A stretch of DNA of 64,000 nucleotides, taken from contig NZ_CP022753.1 in NCBI RefSeq assembly GCF_002263495.1, forward strand, positions 5,146,001 through 5,210,000, in the 5' to 3' direction. The translations under genes were made by a program, and so were the position numbers. Under the pieces are notes generated by a model, which was given only the letters and a program-made list of their open reading frames with translations, searched no databases and had not been told where the DNA came from. The stretch is from Nocardiopsis gilva YIM 90087 (GTDB lineage Bacteria; Actinomycetota; Actinomycetes; Streptosporangiales; Streptosporangiaceae). The stretch's first letter is position 1; the number at the start of each line of letters is the position of its first letter. Positions 8,075-17,193 of the stretch are shown here, piece after piece.

Positions 8075-9357
8075 ATGCCGCATCCTGAACGTCCTCTGCG
8101 CGTCGCCCTGCTCTCCTACCGCAGCAAACCGCACTGCGGTGGCCAGGGCGTCTACATCCGCCACCTCTCCCGCGAACTCGCCGCGCTCGGCCACCGCGTC
8201 ACCGTCTTCTCCGGCCAGCCCTACCCGAACTCGACGAGGGCGTCATCCTGGAGAAGCTCCCCAGCCTCGACCTCTACAACGACGCCGATCCGTTCACGGC
8301 GCCCCCGCTCTCCCAGTGGCGCGACTGGATCGACCTCCTGGAAGTCGGCACGATGTGGACCGCCGGGTTCCCCGAACCGCTCACCTTCTCCCTGCGCGCC
8401 CACCGCGAGCTGCGCCGCCGACGCTCCGAGTTCGACGTCGTGCACGACAACCAGACCCTCGGCTACGGACTACTCGGCCTGCAGGCGATCGGCTTTCCGC
8501 TGGTCACGACCATCCACCACCCCATCACCGTGGACCGCCGTATCGAGCTCGAGCAGGCCACCGGGTGGCAGCGCCTGTCCAAGCGGCGCTGGTACAGCTT
8601 CGTCGGGATGCAGGGCCGCGTCGCCCGCCGCCTCCAGCCCATCCTGGTCCCATCGCAGTCGTCCGCCGACGACATCGTCCGCGAGTTCGGCGTCGGTCAC
8701 TCCGCCATCGGCGTCGTCCCCCTCGGTGTCGACACCCGCTATTTCCACCCGCGCCCCGAGGTCGACCGCGTCCCCGGCCGCCTCGTCTGCGTGGCCAGTG
8801 CCGACAGCCCCCTCAAGGGCGTCGCGACGCTGCTGCGCGCCGCCGCGAAGCTCGCCACCGAACGCGAGGTCTCGGTGACCATCGTGAGCAAGCCCAAGCC
8901 GGGCGGCCCCACCGACCAGCTCGTCGACGAACTCAGCCTGCGCGACCGCGTCACCTTCGTCAGCGGGATCGACGACACCGAACTCGCCCGCCTCATCTCC
9001 AGCGCCCAGGTCGCCGTCGTCCCCTCCCTGTACGAGGGCTTCTCGCTCCCCGCTGTGGAGGCGATGGCCTGCGGGACCCCGCTGGTGGCCAGCCGTGCCG
9101 GGGCGATCCCCGAGGTCGTGGGGGACGACGGCGACGCCGGTCGGCTCATCACCCCCGGCGACCCCGAGGAGCTGGCCGCCACCATCGGCGCGCTCCTGGA
9201 CGACGACCCGGAGCGCACGCGCATGGGTGAGGCCGCCTGGCAGCGCGTCCAGGAACGGTTCACCTGGCGGGCGGTCGCCAAGGCCACCGCCCGCCGCTAC
9301 GCCCAGACGATCGAGGACGCCCAGACACGCCCGAGCGGCCTGACCTCACGCCTGTGA
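8075..9357 (+). pseudogene. Glycosyltransferase family 4, single-base frameshift near 8225
   Basis: The first 50 codons from ATG 8075 encode a typical GT4 N-terminus (LRVALLSYRSKPHCGGQGVY, then VTVFSGQPYP). The homologous sequence continues in another frame from about 8227 (ELDEGVILEKLPSLDLYNDA) to the stop at 9355. Restoring one base in the CCC run at 8225-8226 would give an intact protein of about 427 residues with the C-terminal GT-B motif VPSLYEGFSLPAVEAMACG. The gene is therefore a recent pseudogene or carries a sequencing error. A shorter product from ATG 8353 would lack the acceptor-binding N-terminal domain. It heads a three-gene set with a methyltransferase and a prenyltransferase-fold protein. 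Sugar donor and acceptor are unknown. Confidence 0.75.
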
Positions 9358-9382
9358 CCGGCACGACCCGAAGGAGCCAGCC

Positions 9383-10177
9383 CTGATCACCGTCGACTTC
9401 ACCCTGTTCCCCGTCGGACCGGGGAACCGCGTCCTCGACCTCGGCTGCGGTGGCGGCCGACACGCGTTCGAGGTCTACCGCCGCGGCGCCGACGTCGTGG
9501 CCTTCGACCAGAACGAGAACGATCTCGCCGACGTCGCCACCATGTTCGCCGCCATGCGCGCCGAGGGCGAGGCCCCCGCCGGGACGGAGGCCGAGACGGT
9601 CAAGGGCGACGCGCTCGACATGCCGTTCGACGACGGCATGTTCGACCGGGTCATCGCCGCCGAGATCTTCGAGCACATCCCGCACGACACGCTCGGCATG
9701 AAGGAGCTCTACCGGGTGCTCAAACCCGGCGGGATCGCCGCTGTCACCGTGCCCAGCTGGTTGCCCGAGCGCGTCTGCTGGGCGCTGTCCGAGGACTACC
9801 ACACCAACGAGGGCGGGCACATCCGCATCTACACCCGTGCCGAGCTGGAGGCCAAGCTCAAGGCCACCGGTTTCCAGATCGGCCCGCACCACCACGCACA
9901 CGCGCTGCACGCGCCCTACTGGTGGATCAAGTGCGCTGTTGGCACCGACAACAACGACCATCCGCTGGCCAAGGCGTACCACAAGCTCCTGGTCTGGGAC
10001 ATGATGGAGGCTCCGGCTGTCACCCGCGTCTCCGAGCGCCTGCTCAACCCGGTCATCGGCAAGAGCGTCGTCGTGTACCTGCGCAAGCCGCTCGACACCG
10101 AGCGCGAGCGCGAGTTCGACGGCCGCTCCACCCGGGCCGACGCGGCGCCCGGCGCGACGATTCGGGACACCGTATGA
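9383..10177 (+). CDS. Class I SAM-dependent methyltransferase (apparent CTG start)
   Basis: A 264-residue Rossmann-fold methyltransferase. The SAM motif RVLDLGCGGGRHAFE is near the N-terminus, with FDRVIAAEIFEHIPHDTL and LYRVLKPGGIAAVTVP after it. The first ATG in frame (9497) falls after motif I and would delete it. AAGGAG at 9371-9376 is 6 nt before an in-frame CTG at 9383, giving LITVDFTLFPVGPGNRVLD, which looks like a full N-terminus. I therefore call CTG as the start. The stop overlaps the next ATG (ATGA), so it is coupled to the prenyltransferase-fold gene. Substrate unknown. Confidence 0.8.
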   Translation: MITVDFTLFPVGPGNRVLDLGCGGGRHAFEVYRRGADVVAFDQNENDLADVATMFAAMRAEGEAPAGTEAETVKGDALDMPFDDGMFDRVIAAEIFEHIPHDTLGMKELYRVLKPGGIAAVTVPSWLPERVCWALSEDYHTNEGGHIRIYTRAELEAKLKATGFQIGPHHHAHALHAPYWWIKCAVGTDNNDHPLAKAYHKLLVWDMMEAPAVTRVSERLLNPVIGKSVVVYLRKPLDTEREREFDGRSTRADAAPGATIRDTV

Positions 10178-11262
10178 GTGATGCCTCGCCCGGGCTACCC
10201 GCTGTGCCCGGTGTGCTCGACGCCGCCGACATCGCCCGCTCCGCCGGTTACCTGCTGGCCACCCAGACCCCCGAAGGCGCCATCCCCTGGTTCCCCGGCG
10301 GGCACCTGGACGTGTGGGACCACGTCGAGTGCGCCATGGCGCTGTCCGTCACAGGGCACGTCGAGGCCGCTCGCCGCGCCTACAGCTGGCTGGCCGGTGT
10401 CCAGGACGCCGACGGCTCCTGGCCGGCCAAGCTCCGCCACGGCGAGGTCGTCAACCCGATCCGCGAGGCCAACCACGCCGCCTACCCGGCGGTGGGTGTC
10501 TGGCACCATCTGCTCATCACCGGCGACGAGGCGTTCGCCGAGGAGATGTGGCCGGTGGTCCGCGGCGGCATCGAGTTCGTGCTGGGCCTGCGCACCGGAC
10601 GCGGCGAGATCCAGTGGGCGCGCGACCCCGGCGGCCAGCCCGGCGACCACGCGCTGCTCACCGCGTGCGCCAGCATCCACCAGGCGCTGCGGTGCGCCGC
10701 CGCCCTCGGCGACCGGCTTGGCCGCCCGCAGCCCGACTGGGAACTGGCAGCGGCCCATCTGGGCCACCTCGTCGCCGAGCACGAGTCGGTGTTCGCCGAC
10801 CGCAGCCGCTACTCGATGGACTGGTACTACCCCATCCTCGGCGGGGCCGTGCGCGGCGCCGCGGCCAAGGAGCGCCTCAACGAGCGCTGGGACACGTTCG
10901 TGGTTCCCGGGCTGGGTATCCGGTGTGTGAGCGACGAGCCCTGGGTCACCGGTGCCGAGACCTCCGAGCTGGTGCTGGCGCTGGCGGCGATGGGGGAGAC
11001 GGAGCTGGGAGCGCGGCTCCTCGGCGACATCCAGCACCTGCGCGACCCGGACGACGGCGCCTACTGGACGGGCTACCAGTTCGTCGAGGACGAGAACTGG
11101 CCGGTGGAGCGCAGCACCTGGACGGCCGCCGCGGTGATCCTCGCGGCGGATGTCCTGTGCGGAGCCACGCCGGGCGCCCGGGTGTTCACCGCCCCCGAGC
11201 TTCCAGCGGAGACCGGCCCGGTCTTCCCCGAGTCCTGCGGATGCGCGGCGCTGGTGCGGTGA
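10174..11262 (+). CDS. Prenyltransferase/squalene-cyclase-fold protein of unknown function
   Basis: A 362-residue protein of the type databases label prenyltransferase or squalene-oxidase repeat, an alpha/alpha toroid. Repeated helical segments with acidic or aromatic signatures are visible: GAIPWFPGGHLDVWDHVECA, YSWLAGVQDADGSWPAK, YSMDWYYPILGG, and DGAYWTGYQFVEDENWPVE. The DxDD motif of squalene-hopene cyclase is not evident, so a true cyclase function is doubtful; the fold is also shared by some glycoside-processing enzymes. It overlaps the methyltransferase gene by 4 nt and closes the operon. The conserved GT4-methyltransferase-toroid trio suggests tailoring of one lipid or glycoconjugate, but no product is known to me. 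Confidence 0.7.
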   Translation: MSDASPGLPAVPGVLDAADIARSAGYLLATQTPEGAIPWFPGGHLDVWDHVECAMALSVTGHVEAARRAYSWLAGVQDADGSWPAKLRHGEVVNPIREANHAAYPAVGVWHHLLITGDEAFAEEMWPVVRGGIEFVLGLRTGRGEIQWARDPGGQPGDHALLTACASIHQALRCAAALGDRLGRPQPDWELAAAHLGHLVAEHESVFADRSRYSMDWYYPILGGAVRGAAAKERLNERWDTFVVPGLGIRCVSDEPWVTGAETSELVLALAAMGETELGARLLGDIQHLRDPDDGAYWTGYQFVEDENWPVERSTWTAAAVILAADVLCGATPGARVFTAPELPAETGPVFPESCGCAALVR

Positions 11263-11360
11263 GGCGCTGAACCGGGGGCCGGTTTTGGGACCGGTCGCGT
11301 GCACAGGCCAAGCACAGTCCAACACCAACACACCAGCACCAACAGACCAGCACCACGAGA

Positions 11361-11411
11361 AAAAGGCGGTGGCCGGGTCCCCATCCTCCAGGGACCCGGC
11401 CACCGCCTTTT
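11361..11411. terminator. Strong bidirectional terminator
   Basis: A 21-bp perfect inverted repeat (11361-11381 and 11391-11411, 9-nt loop) begins AAAAGGCGG and ends CCGCCTTTT. It lies between the convergent toroid-protein gene and penicillin-binding-protein gene and should stop transcription from both. Confidence 0.9.
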
Positions 11412-11580
11412 CGCGCGCCGAGTGCGGCGTTCTCACTGGTCTGGTTTGTGCCCTTCTGGTTTATGTTCTGCGCGGGGTGGGAGCCGGATGCCCGTGCCGA
11501 GGTCCTCCTCGGCGGATGCGGCCGTCCGGCTCACCTCCGGTCAGATCGCTCTGTGCCGGACCACGCAACGGCTACCACTT

Positions 11581-14500
11581 TCAACCGGGTCCCACGGTTC
11601 CTCCGCCGCCGCCCGGCTGCGGGAAATCGCCGCCCTCGTTGCCGCCACCGCCAGGGACGTCACCGCTGCCGTCGCCGCCCGGGTCGGGCTCCTGCCCGCC
11701 GCCGGTGCCGTCTCCTCCGGAGGGCGGGGGCGTGCCACCGCCTCCGTCACCGGTACCGTCGCCGCCACCGTTGCCGTTTCCGCCACCCGCGCCGTTGTCC
11801 GGCGGGAGCTGCGGCTGCGGCTCAGGCTCCTGCTGTCCCTGGTTCTGCTGCGGGGTGTCCGGCTCCGGCTCGGGGACGTTGGGCGCCCAGTTCTCGATGG
11901 TGCCGTCACCGCTGCGCCCGGGGAAGGACTCGATGTCCTTGCCCTCCATGGCCTGGGTCATGAACTTCTGCCAGACGGACGCGGAGAGCGAACCACCCTG
12001 GACCACGCCCCAGCCGGGAACGACAACGGGTTTGTTGTCCGTGCTGTAGACCGTCATCGCCGTGGCGAGCTGCGGCGTGTACCCCACGAACCACGTGGCC
12101 ACGTTGTTGTCGGTCGTACCGGTCTTGCCGGCCGCCGGGCGGCCCAGCGCGGCGTTGCTGCCGGTACCGCCGTTGACAACCGTCTCCAGCGCGTAGGTGA
12201 CGTCGTTGGCGACGTGCTCCGGGAACGCCTGATTCCGCTTGACCTCCGGGCGCTCGTTCTCGCCCTCCTTGTTGACGATCTCGCGGACGACATGCGCCTC
12301 GATGTACTCCCCGCCGTTGGCGAACGTCGCGAAGCCGTTCGCCTGGTCCATGGGACGCAGGCTGGAGATACCCAGGGGGAACGAGGCGGCTGCCCTCTGC
12401 TCCTTGGTCATCCTGCTGGCGGGAATGCCGGCAGCCTCTGCCGCGGCCGCCGTCTTGTCCCCACCGACCTGCTTGTTCAGCCGGGCGTAGGCGGTGTTGC
12501 TCGACTTCGCCGTGGCCTGGGCCAGGGTCAGCGGCCCGTAGCTGTGGCCACCGGCGTTGCTGATCGACCCGCCGGGGACCGACATCGGCGAGCTCCCGTC
12601 CACCACGCTGTCGACGCTGTAGCCCTCCTGGAGCGCCGCCGCCAGCGTGTAGGGCTTGAAGGCGGAACCGGACTGCGCGCTACCGCTGAACGCGCTGTCG
12701 TACTGGTTCTGGATGAAGTCCTTACCGCCGTAGAACGACTTGACCTCACCGGTCGACGGCTCGATCGAGGCCATGCCGGCACGCACGTCGTCGGGGAGGG
12801 AGTCCATGCCCGAGGTGGACTCCACGGCCTCCTTCGCCTTCTTCATGAGGTCTTCGTCGAACGTCGTGACGATCTTGTAGCCGCCGCGGTTGATGAGGTC
12901 CTCGTTGTAGCCGAGCTTCTCCAGTTCCCGCATGGCCTGCTGGAACATGTAGCCCTTGTAACCGCTAAGGTCGCTCTGCGGCGTCTGCTCGTCCGGCGTG
13001 GGGAACTCCGCCTTGTCGGCCTCGGCCTGGGTGATGCCGGTCTCGGGGTCCTCGCTGTTCAGCTCGACCATGCCGTTGATCACGTACTGCCAGCGGGACT
13101 CCATGCTCGGCGTGTAGTCCTCGTCGGCCTGGCCGAACAGGCTGGGCTGCTGGATGGCGGCGGCCAGGAACGCCGCCTCCGACGCGTTCAGCTCACCGAC
13201 ATCCTTGTGGAAGTACGCCTGGGCGGCGGCCTGGATGCCGTAGGCCTGGCGACCGAAGTAGATGGTGTTGAGGTACTGCTCCATCACCCACTTCTTGTCC
13301 TTGGACTGGTCGACCTTGAGCGAGATGACGATCTCCTTGACCTTTCGGGTGATCGTCTTGTCCTTGCTCACACCGTCGTAGTAGCCCCGGACCATCTGCT
13401 GGGTGATGGTGGAACCGCCCTGGACCTGCTGGCCGGTGACCGTCGACCACACGGCGCGCAGCGTTCCGGTGACCGAGACGCCCGGCTCCGTCCAGAACCC
13501 CCGGTCCTCGGCGGAGATGGCCGCGTCCTGAACCACTTCGGGGATCTCGTCGTACTTCAGCGGCTCGCGGTCCGTGCCCCGGTAGGCGAACTCGGTCTCG
13601 CCATCGGCGTAGTAGAAGGTGGATCCCTGTTCGGTGGCGGCGGCCTTAGTGCCGTCGGGGACCGGGATGGTCGCGTAGGCGACGCCGAAGCCGATCACCC
13701 CGAGCAGCATGCAGAGGCCGACGCCGATCAGGGTGCCCACGGTGAGGCGCAGCCACAGCGGCTTCTTCGGTTTGCCGCCGCCCTTCTTCGCGACCTTCTT
13801 CTTGGCCTTCTTGGTCGTGGTCGAGGTCGCGATCCCGCCGGCGGCGGCCGCGGCCGGGGGGCCATCGTCGGCGGGGTCGGCGCCACCGCCGGACGCACCG
13901 GGGATGTCGAAGGTAGCGGTCGTTCCCGCCGCCTGCGTGTCGTTCGTCGTGTCGGGGGTGGGGGTGCCAGAGCCGGGAGGGGGAGCGGACGACGCCGCTG
14001 CGGCACCCGCCGCGCCCGCTGCCGCAGCGCCGAGCCCCGCAGCGGCGACGGGAGCGGTGACGTCGGATTCCGTCTTCTCAGGGTCCGAGCCATAGGACTC
14101 GCCCGATGCTGAGGCGGAGTCATCCTCATCGACGGATGCGGTGGGCTCCTTGGAGCCATCGGCGTCATGGGATGCGGGGGACGGCTCGGAGCCGACGGCG
14201 GGCGCGGAGGACGCCATCGCCGCGGCAGCCTCCACGTCGTCATCGTCGTCGTCGAACACTGGCGTGAAAGCCGCTGTGCCCTCCGGGTCCCAGACGGAGT
14301 CGTTCTCGGCCTTCTCGTCGACGTCGAAGGCTTCGTCGTCTACCGAGAAGGAAGGGGAAGAAGAGGAAGCAGGGGAAGCAGGGGAATCGTCGATGTCGTC
14401 GACGTCGGCAACAGCAGAGGTGGCACCACCGGCCGTCGCGGCCGTGACGATGGTGTCGTCGGTGCCGTCTGCCTTGTCGGCCTCGTTGGCCTCGTCGACT

Positions 14501-15192
14501 GCGTTGCCGGTGCTGTCGGTACTGGCGGTACTGGCGGTGCTATTTGTGCTGTCTGGGCTGTCGGTGCTGTCGGCGTCGGCCCCAGCCCGTTCCGCGTCGG
14601 CGTCGGCGTCGTCGTCTGCTCCGGACATCGACGCGGCGGACCCGTCACTCTCACCGATCCGGCCGTCCGCGTCGAGGCTGTAGCCCTGTTCAGCAAGGGT
14701 GCGCGCGACGCGGTCGCGGAAGAAGCTTCCGCTGTCCTTGAACACACTGGACGAGGAGGAATCGTCCGTCTCGTCGCCATCGTCCCCGGGGTTCCGGTCA
14801 CTGTCACTGGACGGGTCGAACCAGCCGAAGCTCTCGGACGTGTCTTCAACGTCGGGCTCTCCCGCCGAGCCAGACGCCGTGGTTTCGGTCGCCCCTTCGG
14901 AGTGGTCCTCGTCGCTCACCTCGGCATCCGCCTCCGGAGAGGCAGCGCCGGTCTCATCGCGATCGGAGGCCCCAGGCTGGTCGGCGCCGACGTCAACATT
15001 GTCGTCGCTTTCGTCCACGTTGTCCGTGCGTGCGTTGGGCGTTGAGTCCTGGGGTTCGATACCGTCCATGGCCGCAGCTTCGTCGTTTTCGGGCGTGTCC
15101 GCTTCAGGGCGCGGCTCGGTCTGGCCGCCGCCGTACGTGCTCTCACTCAGTTGGTGGCCCCCTGGCACTCTCGATCCCCCAGCATGCGACAC
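11581..15192 (-). CDS. Class A penicillin-binding protein with a long acidic N-terminal tail
   Basis: A 1203-residue bifunctional peptidoglycan synthase. Residues 1 to about 480 form a cytoplasmic, Asp/Glu/Ser/Thr-rich low-complexity tail, followed by a Lys-rich stretch and one membrane helix (about 483-508). The GT51 glycosyltransferase domain has its catalytic Glu in EDRGFW (about 560) and QGGSTITQQMVRG. The transpeptidase domain has SGSAFKPYTL (SxxK, about 846), SSNTAYARL (SxN) and GKTGTT (about 1022). The last 90 residues are Gly/Pro-rich. Usual class A enzymes are 700-850 residues; the excess is almost all in the tail. GTG 15192 is the longest start; a second GTG a few codons later follows a G-rich stretch and is possible. 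Monocistronic. Confidence 0.9.
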   Translation of the reverse strand: MSHAGGSRVPGGHQLSESTYGGGQTEPRPEADTPENDEAAAMDGIEPQDSTPNARTDNVDESDDNVDVGADQPGASDRDETGAASPEADAEVSDEDHSEGATETTASGSAGEPDVEDTSESFGWFDPSSDSDRNPGDDGDETDDSSSSSVFKDSGSFFRDRVARTLAEQGYSLDADGRIGESDGSAASMSGADDDADADAERAGADADSTDSPDSTNSTASTASTDSTGNAVDEANEADKADGTDDTIVTAATAGGATSAVADVDDIDDSPASPASSSSPSFSVDDEAFDVDEKAENDSVWDPEGTAAFTPVFDDDDDDVEAAAAMASSAPAVGSEPSPASHDADGSKEPTASVDEDDSASASGESYGSDPEKTESDVTAPVAAAGLGAAAAGAAGAAAASSAPPPGSGTPTPDTTNDTQAAGTTATFDIPGASGGGADPADDGPPAAAAAGGIATSTTTKKAKKKVAKKGGGKPKKPLWLRLTVGTLIGVGLCMLLGVIGFGVAYATIPVPDGTKAAATEQGSTFYYADGETEFAYRGTDREPLKYDEIPEVVQDAAISAEDRGFWTEPGVSVTGTLRAVWSTVTGQQVQGGSTITQQMVRGYYDGVSKDKTITRKVKEIVISLKVDQSKDKKWVMEQYLNTIYFGRQAYGIQAAAQAYFHKDVGELNASEAAFLAAAIQQPSLFGQADEDYTPSMESRWQYVINGMVELNSEDPETGITQAEADKAEFPTPDEQTPQSDLSGYKGYMFQQAMRELEKLGYNEDLINRGGYKIVTTFDEDLMKKAKEAVESTSGMDSLPDDVRAGMASIEPSTGEVKSFYGGKDFIQNQYDSAFSGSAQSGSAFKPYTLAAALQEGYSVDSVVDGSSPMSVPGGSISNAGGHSYGPLTLAQATAKSSNTAYARLNKQVGGDKTAAAAEAAGIPASRMTKEQRAAASFPLGISSLRPMDQANGFATFANGGEYIEAHVVREIVNKEGENERPEVKRNQAFPEHVANDVTYALETVVNGGTGSNAALGRPAAGKTGTTDNNVATWFVGYTPQLATAMTVYSTDNKPVVVPGWGVVQGGSLSASVWQKFMTQAMEGKDIESFPGRSGDGTIENWAPNVPEPEPDTPQQNQGQQEPEPQPQLPPDNGAGGGNGNGGGDGTGDGGGGTPPPSGGDGTGGGQEPDPGGDGSGDVPGGGGNEGGDFPQPGGGGGTVGPG

Positions 15193-15985
15193 CGTTCACA
15201 CTTGACTACGCGTGCATGGGTCGAATCGGTTCTGCGAAAATCTGGATCGGTACCGGCGTTGCGGGGGATATCGCCGCTACCCTCCCGGAACACGATACCT
15301 TTCTCCGCCTACCACAAAGCCGCCCAAGACCCCCGCTGGTGGGGTTCTTAGCGTCCTCTTAGGCGGTTGGCTCTCGGCCCGAAAACCCACAGGCGGCGGA
15401 GACGCCAGACGCAAGGCGCCCTGGCATCGGCGAGCGCCTGCCTGCCACGTTGGCGGGATTCGGGGAACAGCGACCGACAGGGCAATGTGCTTCATGTCAC
15501 TCTTCCTCGCACGAAGAGGGACCACCCCGACACTGTCGGCGAGCAAACGTGGGAGTCCGGCCGGCCGCTGGAGCCAGCCGCAGCCGATCCATGCGATCGC
15601 GAGCATCGGCCCCGATGCTGGACGGCGCCCCGCTCACCCGAAAGCCGACCGAGCCACCCGTCTCGTCATCCGGGGCCGACGAGGAGACGCCAAGGACCGG
15701 CAGGAGCCGGACACCGCTTGGCACAGTCGTCCGGCCACTCCCCACTCTGACGCGCCCTCTCGGCATGGCGCACGGCCATAAGGACGATCAGGCCGACAGT
15801 CGCGGGCGGCCCGTCGCGCGTTCTCGCGGCACGAAGCAGCGCCGGTATATCAGAAAATCTGTCACGCATCAGAACAATTCCCTCCGCTCTTCCATTCTTC
15901 CTTTTCAGCACGGCGCTGCACGCTGAAAATCACACTCCGCTACCTGGTCAACACACCTTAACAAGCCACGTTTTCGCAGGTCAGA
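15193..15985. other. Gene-poor region between the PBP gene and the ABC exporter
   Basis: About 800 bp with no recognisable gene. Base composition is less GC-rich near 15830-15960. A minus-strand frame beginning at ATG 15869 encodes a short sequence with one hydrophobic stretch (VGLIVLMAV), but it has no known family and ends at 15666. Promoters for the two divergent genes are expected here. A weak hairpin of CCCC and GGGG lies near 15327-15350. Confidence 0.4.
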
Positions 15986-16011
15986 CAAACGCGAACGTAG
16001 ATTCGCGTTTG
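15986..16011. promoter_or_regulatory. Perfect inverted repeat, probable repressor operator of the ABC exporter
   Basis: CAAACGCGAA (15986-15995) and TTCGCGTTTG (16002-16011) are perfect 10-bp arms around CGTAGA, about 110 bp before the exporter start codon. The length and symmetry fit a TetR-family repressor. No regulator gene is adjacent, so the binding protein is unknown. Confidence 0.65.
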
Positions 16012-16119
16012 CAATTCCCGGATAACGCAGAGAAGGATGGATCTACATCCACCAGGCCCGCCACGACGGGCTTACTCGCCATGCCCGGACTTCACCGTTC
16101 ACCACCCCAGGAGGGGACC

Positions 16120-17091
16120 ATGATCCATGCCCGAGAACTGACCCGGAGTTTCAAGGTCAAGCGAGAAACGGTTCAGGCCGTCCGCGGCCTCAACCTCGAT
16201 GTGGAGCCCGACCAGCTCGTCGCGTTCCTCGGTCCGAACGGCGCTGGTAAGTCGACAAGCCTGCGGATGCTCACCTCGCTCCTGCCGCCGACCTCCGGGA
16301 CGGCGATCGTCGCGGGCTGCGATGTCGTCGCCGACCCCAGCGGTGTGCGTGCTCGGATCGGCTACGTCGGGCAGAAGAACAGCGCGGGCGAGAACTTCCG
16401 GGTCCGCGACGAGTTGGTGACCCAAGGATGCTGCTACGGGCTCACCCGGGCCGCGGCGCGTCGCCGCGCCGACGAGGTTCTCGACCTGCTGGAGCTGGCA
16501 CCGCTGGCCAAGCGCACCCCCGGAACGCTGTCGGGAGGCCAGCGCCGCCGAGTGGACATCGCGATGGGTCTCATCCACCGGCCCCGGCTGCTGTTCCTCG
16601 ACGAGCCCTCGACCGGGCTCGATCCGCAGAGTCGGGCCGATATCTGGCGGCACATCCTGCGGCTGCGCGAGGAGTACGACACGACCCCCTTCCTCACCAC
16701 CCACTACCTGGAGGAGGCCGACAGCATGGCGGAGCGGGTGGTGATCATCGACAACGGACGGATCATCGCCGACGGCACCGCCGAGAAGCTCAAAAGCGAC
16801 CTGGCGGGCGACCTGCTCACCATCACGACCCCGGACGAAGGCGAGGCGGCGCGGGCGAGGAACGTCGCCACGCGCTTCGCTGTCCCGGACGCGATCAAGA
16901 GGGAGGGGACAACCGTCCGGATGCGGGTTCCCCACGCCGGTGAGGTGCTGCCTGACTTCCTGCGGGTGGCGGAGGCGGCGGGAGTGGAGATCGCTTCCGC
17001 CGAGACAGCCCGCCCCACCCTGGACGACGTGTTCCTCACCCTCACTGGCCGCAGCCTGCGCGAGAGCGAGCAGGAGGGCGGCGACGCGTGA
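16120..17091 (+). CDS. ABC exporter ATP-binding protein, DrrA-like
   Basis: A 323-residue ATPase of the daunorubicin-resistance (DrrA) subfamily. It has Walker A GPNGAGKS, signature LSGGQRRRVDIA, Walker B LLFLDEP, and the switch His in TTHYLEEAD. A C-terminal domain of about 100 residues, typical of DrrA, follows. The upstream GGAGGGG gives the start at ATG 16120 rather than the longer open frame. The permease gene begins 102 bp after the stop. Together they should export a hydrophobic compound or lipid; substrate unknown. Confidence 0.88.
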   Translation: MIHARELTRSFKVKRETVQAVRGLNLDVEPDQLVAFLGPNGAGKSTSLRMLTSLLPPTSGTAIVAGCDVVADPSGVRARIGYVGQKNSAGENFRVRDELVTQGCCYGLTRAAARRRADEVLDLLELAPLAKRTPGTLSGGQRRRVDIAMGLIHRPRLLFLDEPSTGLDPQSRADIWRHILRLREEYDTTPFLTTHYLEEADSMAERVVIIDNGRIIADGTAEKLKSDLAGDLLTITTPDEGEAARARNVATRFAVPDAIKREGTTVRMRVPHAGEVLPDFLRVAEAAGVEIASAETARPTLDDVFLTLTGRSLRESEQEGGDA

Positions 17092-17193
17092 CTCCCCCAC
17101 AGGGTCGCTCCCGGCGACCCTCCTTCCCCTCAACTCGACGTCGACAACATCGACTCCCCCTATTCCGCCCACAGCCTACGAAGGAGCCCCGAG

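Noticed and set aside
7723-8088. 121-residue plus-strand frame before the glycosyltransferase
   Set aside because: Ala/Pro/Ser-rich, no family, no ribosome site, overlaps the true glycosyltransferase start.
11299-14112. 937-residue plus-strand frame
   Set aside because: It lies antisense to the penicillin-binding protein and has no domains; in high-GC DNA such mirror frames are common.
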